DNA of 63,779 nucleotides from a bacterium (GTDB lineage: Bacteria > Pseudomonadota > Alphaproteobacteria > Rickettsiales > RI-342). Of the stretch, positions 45,304-55,578 are shown piece by piece. Both the position numbers and the translations under genes were made by a program. Within the stretch, counting starts at the first letter, position 1. Each line of letters starts with the position of its first letter. The DNA lies in contig WGMV01000031.1 in assembly GCA_016124905.1 (NCBI GenBank), forward strand, positions 1-63,779. Direction: 5' to 3'. A model generated the notes under the pieces. That model ran no database searches, was not told the DNA's origin, and was given only the letters and a program-made list of their open reading frames with translations.

Positions 45304-45396
45304 CGTCATTCCAGCGAAAGCTGGAATCCATCTCTCATCCGTAATAACCTGTCATGTACGACAGAAGGCTGGATTCCAGCCTCCGCTGGAATGACG
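45304..45396. repeat. Palindromic repeat family A: copy 2 and inverted copy 3
   Basis: Copy 2 (45304-45330) equals copy 1 at 24032-24058. Copy 3 (45370-45396) is the reverse complement with GAAA/GAGG loop differences. The two face each other across about 39 bases, so the whole unit can form a long hairpin (MITE- or BIME-like). No transposase is encoded. Confidence 0.85.
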
Positions 45397-45404
45397 AGCA
45401 AACC

Positions 45405-45881
45405 ATGCCCTTTTCCGACTGGCTTTACGACTGGCACGAACCTTCCCACATCACGCGGGAATGCGCCCGCCTGCTGAAAGCCCGCAGCGCCAACCTCCAT
45501 TTCGACATCACTCCCGCGGACTGGACCGCGCTGGAGCAAGCCCACATCATCGCCCAAACAGTGGATGTCGCCCATCATGGCGAAATGGCTGAATGCCGCC
45601 TCACCAAAGAGCAGGGCCAGGCAGAATACCGCCTCAACGAATCCACCTCACACCCCATCCATCTCCCCAAAATCCCTGAAAATCCCTCCTTGCCTTGGCT
45701 GCAAACCGCGCTAAAAGACCTGAAGCAGGACGCTTTGCTGGTATTGGCCGCGCCCCAAAAAACAAAACAGGATCAGGTCAAAAACCTCCTTGCCGCCATG
45801 CCCCAGCCGCCAGCCTGCGCAATATGGTTTTATTCCGAGGGCGACATACAATCATGGCCACCATCACCATCCGCGAAATAG
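45405..45881 (+). CDS. Hypothetical protein, 158 residues
   Basis: Not recognised. The ATG at 45405 lies just after the inverted repeat; the longer frame from 45354 would be coded by the repeat itself and is rejected. The product is soluble, with a His- and Trp-containing N-terminus (SDWLYDWHEPSHI) and a Pro-rich middle, without signal peptide. Its 3' end overlaps the GNAT gene by 28 bases, and that gene abuts a third small gene, so the three probably form one unit. No function is proposed. Confidence 0.65.
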   Translation: MPFSDWLYDWHEPSHITRECARLLKARSANLHFDITPADWTALEQAHIIAQTVDVAHHGEMAECRLTKEQGQAEYRLNESTSHPIHLPKIPENPSLPWLQTALKDLKQDALLVLAAPQKTKQDQVKNLLAAMPQPPACAIWFYSEGDIQSWPPSPSAK

Positions 45882-46351
45882 CATACGAAGAAGCAGCCCA
45901 AACCTGCTACCCGCTGCTCTATTCCCTCAACCCCGACATGACGGACGAAGCCTTCCAGCGCCTGCTGAAAATCGTCACCGATGAAGGGGAGGTGCTCGTC
46001 GGCCTGTTTGAGGATAACAAGCTCGCCGCTCTGGTCGGCTACTGGCTCGCCCACCAGTTCTGGTGCGACAAGTTCCTGGAACCCGACAACCTCATCGTCC
46101 TGCCCGAACACCGCGGCAAAAACTACGGTCGCATGCTGATGGACTGGCTGGAAAAACGCGCCGAGGAACTCGGCTGCAAACTGGTGCTGCTCAAATCCTA
46201 CAAAGGCAACGAGAACGCCACGAAATTCTATGACCGCATCGGCTATGTCGCCCTAGGTAATGTTTTCCTCAAGCCGCTGGGCGAGGAGAACCAGAAAGTC
46301 TTCGCCGACATGCTCGCCGCCCGCAACATCGGCAATAAGAGTGCTGCGTAG
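45854..46351 (+). CDS. GNAT-family N-acetyltransferase
   Basis: A 165-residue acetyltransferase-like protein. The acetyl-CoA-binding motif A is seen in LIVLPEHRGKNYGRMLMDWLEKRAEELG (about 77-103; R-x-x-G-x-G/A region RGKNYG), followed by the FYDRIGY segment typical of motif B (about 127-133). Substrate unknown. The ATG is inside the previous gene (28-base overlap) with a GAGGG stretch 12 bases upstream; the longer frame from 45695 lacks similarity. Its stop overlaps the GTG of the next gene (TAGTG). Confidence 0.82.
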   Translation: MATITIREIAYEEAAQTCYPLLYSLNPDMTDEAFQRLLKIVTDEGEVLVGLFEDNKLAALVGYWLAHQFWCDKFLEPDNLIVLPEHRGKNYGRMLMDWLEKRAEELGCKLVLLKSYKGNENATKFYDRIGYVALGNVFLKPLGEENQKVFADMLAARNIGNKSAA

Positions 46352-46644
46352 TGGCCTGGCTCATCACCTTTTTTTCGGAAAAAGAAGATGCTCAGGCCTT
46401 CCTGGCCAGTGAGGATTACCGTCAGTTCTGCCAGCAGCCGGACAATGCACTGGTTACATTGACGCATGACAGCGATGATGAAATGAACCATGAATACGCG
46501 GTATTCGGTGAATTGAAGCCGGATGCCACGCCCATCGATGTCGAAGCCCTGGATGACTGGCTGATGCAGATTGAGGATGAAAACGATGCCTCCATGGCCT
46601 TCATCTCGGAAAAACCCCGCGACAAAGTCGTTCTGGACTTCTAA
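46351..46644 (+). CDS. Hypothetical acidic protein, 97 residues
   Basis: Not recognised. It starts with GTG overlapping the GNAT stop (TAGTG), which points to translational coupling. The small protein is strongly acidic in its C-terminal half (DEMNHEYAVFGELKPDATPIDVEALDDWLMQIEDEND) and lacks a signal peptide or membrane helix. It may be a partner of the acetyltransferase, but that rests on position only. It ends 58 bases before thiC. Confidence 0.6.
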   Translation: MAWLITFFSEKEDAQAFLASEDYRQFCQQPDNALVTLTHDSDDEMNHEYAVFGELKPDATPIDVEALDDWLMQIEDENDASMAFISEKPRDKVVLDF

Positions 46645-46647
46645 CGC

Positions 46648-46675
46648 TTGTAAGCCCCCCGCGTTTTGCTACACT
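46648..46675 (+). promoter_or_regulatory. Candidate sigma-70 promoter for thiC
   Basis: TTGTAA (46648-46653) and TACACT (46670-46675), spacer 16 bases, with TGC directly upstream of the -10 box. It leaves a leader of under 30 bases, too short for a TPP riboswitch, and no THI-box sequence is seen. Confidence 0.5.
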
Positions 46676-46690
46676 GGCCAGCCAATCTGA

Positions 46691-48553
<1,863 letters not shown>

Positions 48554-48556
48554 TCT

Positions 48557-48596
48557 CTCCCTCTCCCCTTGTGGGAGAGGGCTGGGGTGAGGGGGC
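48557..48596. repeat. REP-like palindrome, family B, copy 3 (thiC-dinB gap)
   Basis: CTCCCTCTCCCC-TT-GTGGGAGAGGG with tail CTGGGGTGAGGGGG. It fills almost the whole gap between thiC and the polymerase gene. Its terminal GAGGGGG lies 10 bases before the next ATG and may act as that gene's ribosome site. Confidence 0.88.
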
Positions 48597-48605
48597 TTTG
48601 TTTAT

Positions 48606-49829
48606 ATGCCCCAGGTCCAATGGCTAGTGCTCGATCTCAATAGTTTCTTCGCCTCCTGCGAACAGCAGGAGAACCCTGAACTGCGCGGCAAGCCCGTCGG
48701 CGTCATCGCCGTGGAGACCGACTACACCTCCATCCTCGCCGCCAGCTATGAAGCCAAGCGATACGGCATCAAAACCGGCACCGGCGTAAAAGAGGCGAGG
48801 GCCATGTGCCCCGGCATGCGCTTCGTCCTTAGCCGCCCGAAAACCTACCTTCAGTACCATCATCGCATCCTCGATGCGATCGACACCTGCATACCGGTGG
48901 AGCGTATTATGTCCATCGACGAAGTCGCCTGCCGCCTCATGGGCCCGGAAAAAGAACTGGAAAATGCCATTGCCCTGGCAAAGAAAATCAAAAAAGCCAT
49001 CACTACCCAGGTCGGAGAGTGCCTTACATCCTCGGTTGGGCTGGCCCCCAACATCCTGCTGGCCAAGCTGGGGTCGGACATGCAAAAGCCCGATGGTCTC
49101 ACGGTGCTGACTAAGGAATCCTTGCCCCAATCCATCGAGCACCTGCCGCTTCAGGCCATTCCCGGCATCGGCCCGCGCATGGCGCGTCGGCTCTACAAAT
49201 GCGGCATCGGCACCATCACCCAGCTTTATGCGTGCGATTCCATGCAGCTTCGCGCCATCTGGGGCAATGTTGGCGGTGCGCGTTTCCATCAGCTTCTGCA
49301 TGGGGAGCAGATAGAGCCGCAGGATACCAACACCAGCACCATCGGCCACCAGCACGTGCTGGAACCCAACCTGCGCAACTGGAAGGATGCCTACGAGATC
49401 ACCCGCGGCCTCCTCACCAAAGCCGCCGAACGTCTTCGCAGCAAAGGTTACTACGCCCGCAACCTCAGCATCCACGTCAAACTGGCGGATCATGCAGGCT
49501 ATTGGGCCGAACAGATTCGCTTCAACGAAACGCAGGACACCTCCTTCCTGCTCCGGCAGCTGGAAGAAGCCTGGCGCCTCCACCCGCCAAACACCCGCCC
49601 GCACCGCACCGGTGTGGTGCTGCACGGCCTGGTGGCCGCCCAGCACCATCAGGACGACCTCTTCACCGCGCCCAAACGCAACAAGGTGATGCAGACGGTC
49701 GACGCCCTCAACCGCAAATTCGGCCGCAACACCATCACCTTCGGCGTGAACGAAGACGTAAAAAAGAAAATCGGCGGCGACAAAATTGCCTTCAGCCGCG
49801 TACCCGGTATGTATGAGGCGCAGGATTAA
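48606..49829 (+). CDS. Y-family DNA polymerase (DinB/UmuC-like)
   Basis: Translesion polymerase of 407 residues. Catalytic residues are intact: D10 in LDLNSFF (metal A) and D105-E106 in MSIDEV. The steric-gate region FFASCEQQ, the helix-hairpin-helix thumb (PGIGPRMARRLYKCGIG, about 180-196) and the C-terminal little-finger domain follow. The ending KIAFSRVPGMYEA recalls a group of alphaproteobacterial Y-polymerases distinct from the classical DinB; no C-terminal clamp-binding peptide is obvious. The start relies on GAGGGGG from the REP-like element. No LexA box was identified upstream. Confidence 0.88.
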   Translation: MPQVQWLVLDLNSFFASCEQQENPELRGKPVGVIAVETDYTSILAASYEAKRYGIKTGTGVKEARAMCPGMRFVLSRPKTYLQYHHRILDAIDTCIPVERIMSIDEVACRLMGPEKELENAIALAKKIKKAITTQVGECLTSSVGLAPNILLAKLGSDMQKPDGLTVLTKESLPQSIEHLPLQAIPGIGPRMARRLYKCGIGTITQLYACDSMQLRAIWGNVGGARFHQLLHGEQIEPQDTNTSTIGHQHVLEPNLRNWKDAYEITRGLLTKAAERLRSKGYYARNLSIHVKLADHAGYWAEQIRFNETQDTSFLLRQLEEAWRLHPPNTRPHRTGVVLHGLVAAQHHQDDLFTAPKRNKVMQTVDALNRKFGRNTITFGVNEDVKKKIGGDKIAFSRVPGMYEAQD

Positions 49830-49921
49830 AAACAGCGATTCAATGGCTTATAGGCAGTGCTTGCATTGGAATGGCAATCGCTGTTACGCTGCCGATACAA
49901 ATAAAAAAACAGGGCAGGTTT

Positions 49922-51373
49922 ATGTTTAACAACACGGCATTTGCGCCGCGCAGTTTCAATGCGCGCACGGTACAGGTACTGGCGGATAACGACATTCATG
50001 TGGCCGATCTGGATAACGGCATGCGCGTGATCGTCATCCCGGAATATGATTCCAGAAAAGAAGGGGTGGTGGTGCGGCTTCACATCCATTCCGGTCAGGC
50101 CATGGAAAAAAAGAAAACGACCTACGGTCTCTCTCATCTTTCCGAGCATGTTGTTCCCCATACCGAGCAATACCCCCAGGAGCCGGAGCTCATGGCCCGC
50201 ATCACGGCCTTCGGCAACCGCGAGAATCCTTTTCAGGTAGGACAGGAAACCACCATCTTCACCATTGAATGCCTGCGCGACGAACTCCCCGATGCGCTGG
50301 AGCTAATGGCCCATATGGCCGCCGCCAAAGACATCGCGCCGGATGTTTTCGAGGAACAAAAAGCTATCGTCGTGCAGGAAATGCGTGAGGCCAACAAACC
50401 CTCCTACCAGGCCGCGCAAAAACTGATGGAGCTGATCTACGCCAATTTTCCTCACAACAAGCTGGTCGGCGGGCAGCCAGCCACGGTAAGCAACATCACC
50501 CTGCCAGAGCTGCAACGCTATGTGGATGAGCATTACAGGGCAGGCAATATGGTGCTGACATTAAGCGGCTCCATCAAGCCGGACATGGAATTGCTAGAAA
50601 CCGTGCGGGAACATATGCACCTCATCCCGCCCGGTTCCACGCAATGGCGCGACGAGCGCTACAACCCCGATGGCGGATGGGTGCTCTTTCCCTATCCGAA
50701 TGCAGAACAGCTTTCCTTGCGGCTCTATTTCCCATCGGTTGCCATCAGCGATACGCAGAACATGGCTGCCCTCTTTATGCTGGGAAACATGCTTTCCGCC
50801 TGGCGTGATGGGTGGATGAGCTCAAAATTACGTGGGGATGGGCTTGGCTACGACATCAATGCGTCCATAGAGGAAGATTACACGCGTAGCGGCCTCTACA
50901 TTGGAACAGAGGTCGAAAGCGAATATTTTATGGACGCTGCCAATATTATTGCGGAAGGGCTTGAAGCCTTCCTGCGTGAACCCGATGAGCGTTTTCTGCG
51001 GCTGTTCAATGAAACGAAAGAAGCCACCGTCAAGGCCATGCGGCTGGATGGCGCGCGTTTTGGTATGTCGCGCATAGCCAAATGCCTGCTGCAGAATCCC
51101 GAATTCGAAGTGACGGATAATTTAGTGAATCTGCTCAACCGCATCACGTATGAGGATGTGAGGCGTATGGCTCTGCACACGTTTGCCAACCCTCTCAGCC
51201 TGGTTCTGGACGGCAATGCCTATGCTGTGGACGGGGAGGCGATCTACAATCGCCTGAACGCTGTCCGGGAAAAAGCCATGGGGCTGATCTCCCAGGAGCC
51301 GATCGACACCCTTATCCCAAACCTCATCATCACGACATCGCGCGATGATGCCCCCAGAAAGCACGTTGCCTGA
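49922..51373 (+). CDS. M16 zinc metallopeptidase, second copy
   Basis: Pitrilysin/MPP-type protease of 483 residues. The inverted zinc motif HLSEH (72-76) gives H72, E75 and H76, and E153 in QEMRE is at the right distance for the third ligand, so it looks active although the surrounding motif (GLSHLSEHVVPHT) departs from the usual GxAHxLEHMxFxG. Two M16 domains are present, the C-terminal one without zinc site. The ATG at 49922 follows GGGCAGG. It shares only modest similarity with the MPP-like protein at 17598. It is convergent, eight bases away, with the GH13 fusion gene. Confidence 0.87.
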   Translation: MFNNTAFAPRSFNARTVQVLADNDIHVADLDNGMRVIVIPEYDSRKEGVVVRLHIHSGQAMEKKKTTYGLSHLSEHVVPHTEQYPQEPELMARITAFGNRENPFQVGQETTIFTIECLRDELPDALELMAHMAAAKDIAPDVFEEQKAIVVQEMREANKPSYQAAQKLMELIYANFPHNKLVGGQPATVSNITLPELQRYVDEHYRAGNMVLTLSGSIKPDMELLETVREHMHLIPPGSTQWRDERYNPDGGWVLFPYPNAEQLSLRLYFPSVAISDTQNMAALFMLGNMLSAWRDGWMSSKLRGDGLGYDINASIEEDYTRSGLYIGTEVESEYFMDAANIIAEGLEAFLREPDERFLRLFNETKEATVKAMRLDGARFGMSRIAKCLLQNPEFEVTDNLVNLLNRITYEDVRRMALHTFANPLSLVLDGNAYAVDGEAIYNRLNAVREKAMGLISQEPIDTLIPNLIITTSRDDAPRKHVA

Positions 51374-51381
51374 CGCCTTGT

Positions 51382-54243
51382 TTAGGCAACCCAGCTGGCT
51401 CGGTGCTCCGTCGCCCGGTGCTGAATATCGGAAAACGCACCAGCCAGATGCTCGTCCCCAAGCGAAGCAATCGCCGTATTCAGCGCCTGCGTCGGCTCGT
51501 GAAGGAACACTTCCGGTGCATTCTGTTCGTGCTTGATACGCTGCATCTGCAATGCGAGCCTGACGGATTCCAGATGCGACAGATCCTCGCAGTAACCGGC
51601 CATGAACCCCGCAATCGCCGCATGGAGGGAGCCAAGCCTGCTGCCTTCGGCTTTTGGCTGTGGCTGCTGCACGGTTTCCACACCATTGGCGGTCACCAGA
51701 ACGGCATCGCCATTCTCACGCAGCATCACGGCGGCCTGGCCGTTCCAGTGCTGCGGCATGCCGTCGCGTTGCAGCACGTTCTTGGCGAATTCCAGCTGGA
51801 TGCGTTCGATGATGGCGTCCTGCGAGGCCGGGCTGTCCACCTCCAGCTGGTATAACCGGCAAAACTGGTCGTAAGAGCCGATCACCACATTGGCGCTGGC
51901 CACCAGCCCGCGGAACAGGTTCACATCGTCATAGCCGAATTCGGCATTCACCGGCAGCGCCAGCACCAGCTCCTTCTGGTGGAAATAACGGTCCTTCAGG
52001 ATGGCGTTGGTCAGCATCACGCCATATTTCTGCGCAACCGAGGCAGGCAGATACACCAGGTCGGACTGGGCAATCCAGTCCTCCACATCGTGATAGGAAC
52101 TGTTGCGCGTGCTGCGCAGGTAATTCCACATATCCTGCTGCGCCGTGCCCGTGTAGGTCAGCACCCGCAGCGGCTCGTTGCCATCCTCAATCACATGGGA
52201 AATGGCGCTGCTTTCACCCCAGTAGCGCTTATTTTGCGGCACCAGGCGAATGTCGGCATTTTCCATGAACGCACTCAGTCGCCCGCCAATATCGTCCTTT
52301 GCACGGCTGGTGAGCAGGGTGACGTCACAGGCATCGCCCAGCATTTCCTTCAAGGTCCACATCACGGTGGAAGTGGAACCGCCGGGCGCGCCTTCGCCGC
52401 CGCCGTAATTCAGGGCCTCGTGCAGGGTTCCGTCGATCAGCCGCTTGCGCGGCAGCTCGTCATTATGGATGGCGCCGTTCAGATGCGCCAGATTATCTAT
52501 CTGGTGGAACTGGTCCCAGAACATCATGTCACAGGCGAACACGCGTTTGTGCCCCGGTATAGGCGGGCTTGGCTCAATGGCGCTGTCGCCGCCCTCGAAG
52601 CGAGACACCTCCTCCGGCGTTCTTACCCCCCGGTCGGCCCGGCCATAGGCGCGCAGCGTCATGCGGCCCACCGGCGCGCCATTCACATGCACATGGCTGA
52701 AATCCAGCGAGATCGGCACCCCGCTCATATTAAACGCCAGGAACACTTCCTGACCATCCGCCCGCCGAACGGCAGCCACCACATCCGGATGCCCGGAATC
52801 GACAAAGGTGATGTCGCCATATTGCAGGGCAGGGTTGGCCTTTCGCTCGGCGATCAAGCGACGGGTGACGTTCAGCACCGAGCTGGGGTCCGTTTCCTCC
52901 ACGGAGCGGGCGCGCGTGCGGTAGGAATCCGGTATGGGAAGATAAAGATCCGGCTCAGGGGCTGTCGAAAACCCGGCATTCCTGATCTCATCCGTGTCCT
53001 TTTGCCATGGAAAGGGAATCCGGCATCCATCCCGTGGGCGTTTTTTGTCGGACCAGTCCTTGCGCCGCCATTCGGGAATATCGTCAAATTGCGGCAGGCC
53101 CAGCTCATCGCCGTTATACAGGCAGAAGCTGCCCGGAATGAAGTGCAGCCCGATGGTCAGCACCTGTTTGATGATCTCGTCATGCAGCTCCTGCGGCGCG
53201 TGCGCCGTCAGGCGGCTCGCCATGCGGATGAAATCATGGTTGCCGAAATTGATCGTGCACCCTTCCGGCAAATGCTCCTGAAGCTGAAGCACCATGCTTT
53301 GCAGATCATAGGCGGTTGGGTATTTCCACATGGTGCCGATCGGCAGGTTGGTATAGGCCATGTGTAGCCCGGCCTTTTGATATTCGCTGGCCACGAAGAT
53401 GGAATTATTTCCACCCTCGCGCCCCGCGATGGCCTCGCCCAGCGCCTTCACCCCGTAAGCGTCGCACACTTCCTCGCGGATGCGCTTCACCAGCTCGTTG
53501 GTCTGCGGCTGGCACATGCTGTGCTGAAAATACTGGCTGCCCCAGCTGCGCCCATCGCCGTAATAACCTGGGTTATCATAAAGTTCCGGATGATAATTGG
53601 CGAAAGGGATGGCATCGATGCGCAGGTTCACACCCTTTTGCGCCCAGAATTTCATCTGCTCCAGCACATCGTTCTGCACTTCCACCCGGTTGAGGTTCAG
53701 CGCGGGCTGGGAGGTGGCGAAATGCCGCAGATAATAGGCCTGGCGCACATCGTCCCACTGCCAGGCGGATTGATCATCGAAACAGGAAAGCCAGTTGTTC
53801 GGCGGGCCGGATTGCCCCTCCGGCGGCGTCCACCACACATAATGGTCCTTGTAGCGCTCATGCTCGGGGTGGTGCGGGTCACGGCTTGCCTGAAACCACT
53901 CATGCTCGTCGGACGTATGGCACAGCACAAAATCCACGTAGATTTCAATGCCCATATCCCTGGCGGCCTGAACCAGTTCATCGAAATCGTCCATATTGCC
54001 GTATATGTCCGCCACCGCGCAATGGTCGCTCACCGCATAGCCGCCGTCGGAATTCTTCGGGTCCCGTGTGCTTGGGTAAAAGGGCGAAACCCAGATCGCA
54101 TCCACGCCCAGGCTTTTGATGTAATCCAGCTTCTCGCGAATACCTCTCAGGTCACCGGTGCCATCACTGTTGCTGTCATAAAAGGAGGATGTGTAAACAT
54201 GATAAATAACCGGATTGGCGGACGCCGCATCGACCCCACTCAT
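51382..54243 (-). CDS. GH13 alpha-glucosidase fused to a PfkB-like pseudokinase domain
   Basis: A 953-residue protein without signal peptide. Residues 10-540 are a GH13 alpha-glucosidase: region I reads DFVLCH at 104-109 (the GH13_23 group also lacks the Asn here), nucleophile D210 in NLRIDAIPF, acid/base E270 in LGEAIA and transition-state D337 in GNHDFIR. Residues about 565-910 resemble PfkB/adenosine-kinase-type sugar kinases: GGSTST (621-626), the LTYTGTAQQ region, a VVIGSYDQF segment like the family's NEDE, and GSLHAAIAGF (871-880), where the catalytic GAGD is replaced by GSLH. The second half is therefore probably non-catalytic or altered. GGGAG precedes the start. The function of the fusion is unknown; sugar sensing or substrate-binding is possible. 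Confidence 0.85.
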   Translation of the reverse strand: MSGVDAASANPVIYHVYTSSFYDSNSDGTGDLRGIREKLDYIKSLGVDAIWVSPFYPSTRDPKNSDGGYAVSDHCAVADIYGNMDDFDELVQAARDMGIEIYVDFVLCHTSDEHEWFQASRDPHHPEHERYKDHYVWWTPPEGQSGPPNNWLSCFDDQSAWQWDDVRQAYYLRHFATSQPALNLNRVEVQNDVLEQMKFWAQKGVNLRIDAIPFANYHPELYDNPGYYGDGRSWGSQYFQHSMCQPQTNELVKRIREEVCDAYGVKALGEAIAGREGGNNSIFVASEYQKAGLHMAYTNLPIGTMWKYPTAYDLQSMVLQLQEHLPEGCTINFGNHDFIRMASRLTAHAPQELHDEIIKQVLTIGLHFIPGSFCLYNGDELGLPQFDDIPEWRRKDWSDKKRPRDGCRIPFPWQKDTDEIRNAGFSTAPEPDLYLPIPDSYRTRARSVEETDPSSVLNVTRRLIAERKANPALQYGDITFVDSGHPDVVAAVRRADGQEVFLAFNMSGVPISLDFSHVHVNGAPVGRMTLRAYGRADRGVRTPEEVSRFEGGDSAIEPSPPIPGHKRVFACDMMFWDQFHQIDNLAHLNGAIHNDELPRKRLIDGTLHEALNYGGGEGAPGGSTSTVMWTLKEMLGDACDVTLLTSRAKDDIGGRLSAFMENADIRLVPQNKRYWGESSAISHVIEDGNEPLRVLTYTGTAQQDMWNYLRSTRNSSYHDVEDWIAQSDLVYLPASVAQKYGVMLTNAILKDRYFHQKELVLALPVNAEFGYDDVNLFRGLVASANVVIGSYDQFCRLYQLEVDSPASQDAIIERIQLEFAKNVLQRDGMPQHWNGQAAVMLRENGDAVLVTANGVETVQQPQPKAEGSRLGSLHAAIAGFMAGYCEDLSHLESVRLALQMQRIKHEQNAPEVFLHEPTQALNTAIASLGDEHLAGAFSDIQHRATEHRASWVA

Positions 54244-54416
54244 GGAAGCTCCCTGTGTTTTCTTGTACCTCGGCGCTTATGCTGCGCCGCAATAATTTCT
54301 TTTCCGATACAATCACTTGAGTACTCCCGGAAACCGCCGAAAGCAAAAGAATTTTTTATAATGCTGAATTGCTGAAAGAAAGGCGGAGTGTGCACTGCAG
54401 CGAAAATGCGCTCATG

Positions 54417-55085
54417 TTAAAAAGGATAGTTGGAGTAGACTTTTACCAGGCTGGCATCCTTTGCAATGCTGTCGGGCGTGATGAGCTCCTGACTCAACAG
54501 ATAATCATAACATTCCTTGAGGCCGAAATGCCTGGTCAAGCATTCCTCATGGCGTTTCCAGCGCTTCTTGATAAGTTGGCGTACAAGCATATTATCGAAA
54601 TGAAGTTCGGATAAGCGCTGTACTTTACCAATCGCCATGCCTGCCTGCTTATAGGCAAGATAGGGAAGCTCGCTGCAATAAATGGCGTCGTTCTTAAATG
54701 AAAAGAATGGGTCGTATGGCTTCCCTTTGTAACTTCCCGCTGTCACCAGAATGGTTTCAGCGGTTTCTTTTGGCATATTGGGATGTCTGTAAACGGCAAT
54801 ACGTTGCATAACGCCTCGCCTGGCCCAATCCTTTAACGGTGTTTCCCGAACTGTTCCGGCCGCTTCCAGAACCACAAATCCATTATGTCCAGCGCGCACA
54901 ATGCCCATATGGGTGTATAGGCTCGCGGTTGCGGTTAAAATAGCCAGGGATTGATTACTGGTGGATGTTTGAAAAACCAGATCGCCGTCCTGAAGTTTGA
55001 TTTCTGAAAAATCGGGGCGGGTCAAATACAGCCATATGCACATCGCCCATACACCAAGAAAAACAAGGCCGACGAGCTTTTTCAT
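54417..55085 (-). CDS. YiiX-type permuted NlpC/P60-like cysteine hydrolase
   Basis: Resembles the YiiX/YebB group of circularly permuted papain-like amidases. From MKKLVGLVFL the 222-residue protein has an N-terminal membrane anchor or signal (about 3-22). The catalytic features are LQDGDLVFQ (31-39), H59 in YTHMGIV, and C137 in YCSEL, the permuted order expected for this family. E74 in VLEAAG may complete the site. The start is uncertain (55085 or 55097); the frame open to 55211 covers the tRNA and is not coding there. Likely substrates are peptidoglycan peptides or lipids; not established. Confidence 0.8.
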   Translation of the reverse strand: MKKLVGLVFLGVWAMCIWLYLTRPDFSEIKLQDGDLVFQTSTSNQSLAILTATASLYTHMGIVRAGHNGFVVLEAAGTVRETPLKDWARRGVMQRIAVYRHPNMPKETAETILVTAGSYKGKPYDPFFSFKNDAIYCSELPYLAYKQAGMAIGKVQRLSELHFDNMLVRQLIKKRWKRHEECLTRHFGLKECYDYLLSQELITPDSIAKDASLVKVYSNYPF

Positions 55086-55104
55086 GTCAGGGTCCATGAT
55101 CAAA

Positions 55105-55188
55105 TGGTGCGGATGAGAGGACTTGAACCTCCACGCCTCTCGGCGCCAGAACCTAAACCTGGTGCGTCTACCATTTCGCCACATCCGC
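55105..55188 (-). tRNA. tRNA-Leu (anticodon UAG)
   Basis: The minus-strand product of 84 bases has acceptor arms GCGGATG/CATCCGC, an encoded CCA end, D-loop GAAATGGTAGACGC, anticodon loop TTTAGGT (anticodon TAG, reading CUN codons), a long variable arm with CGCC-GAGA-GGCG as in class II tRNAs, and T-arm GAGGTTCAAGTCCTC. All stems pair. Confidence 0.96.
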
Positions 55189-55231
55189 AGGCAGGATTGC
55201 CTATAACGCACCCAGCGCCCTAGGGAAAGCC

Positions 55232-55573
55232 TTACCTGATGGTGGATGGGCCATAAACCTGTTCAAGCAGTTGCATGCTGCTTCGAATCAGGCCTTCATC
55301 CAGCGTCAGCCAGTAACCGCCCTGGCGGATTTCAAACTTATCGGAGCTGCTGTTGAGCACGGCTTGTTCAATATTCTGAATCGCTTTTATCACTTGGTCG
55401 GCTGGGCAGCCAAGCTGCTCCACCCACAAGTTCCACATGGCCGTGAGGTTGGCACGGTAAAAATGCGCATCCGCATCCGAAATCCCATGCATGAACTTCC
55501 CGGTCGCGCCAAGAAAATCCATGAGGCTGCTCATGGTCGTACGATTCCAGACCGAATGTTCAATGCTGATCAT
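55232..55573 (-). CDS. Hypothetical protein, 113 residues
   Basis: Not recognised. Soluble, helical by composition, with several Trp (SVWNRT, AMWNLWVEQL, YWLTLDE). No signal peptide or known motif. It starts five bases after the end of the upstream unknown gene on the same strand (55579-56292), so both are probably one transcript, and AGGG precedes the ATG. It lies in the AT-richer patch, directly upstream of the tRNA on the minus strand. Confidence 0.6.
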   Translation of the reverse strand: MISIEHSVWNRTTMSSLMDFLGATGKFMHGISDADAHFYRANLTAMWNLWVEQLGCPADQVIKAIQNIEQAVLNSSSDKFEIRQGGYWLTLDEGLIRSSMQLLEQVYGPSTIR

Positions 55574-55578
55574 AAACC

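Noticed and set aside
45354-45404. N-terminal extension of the gene at 45405
   Set aside because: These 17 codons are part of the inverted repeat copy; the internal ATG after the repeat is more likely.
55086-55211. N-terminal extension of the YiiX-type protein across the tRNA
   Set aside because: The extra 42 residues are the translated tRNA-Leu gene; the signal/anchor segment starts at 55085.
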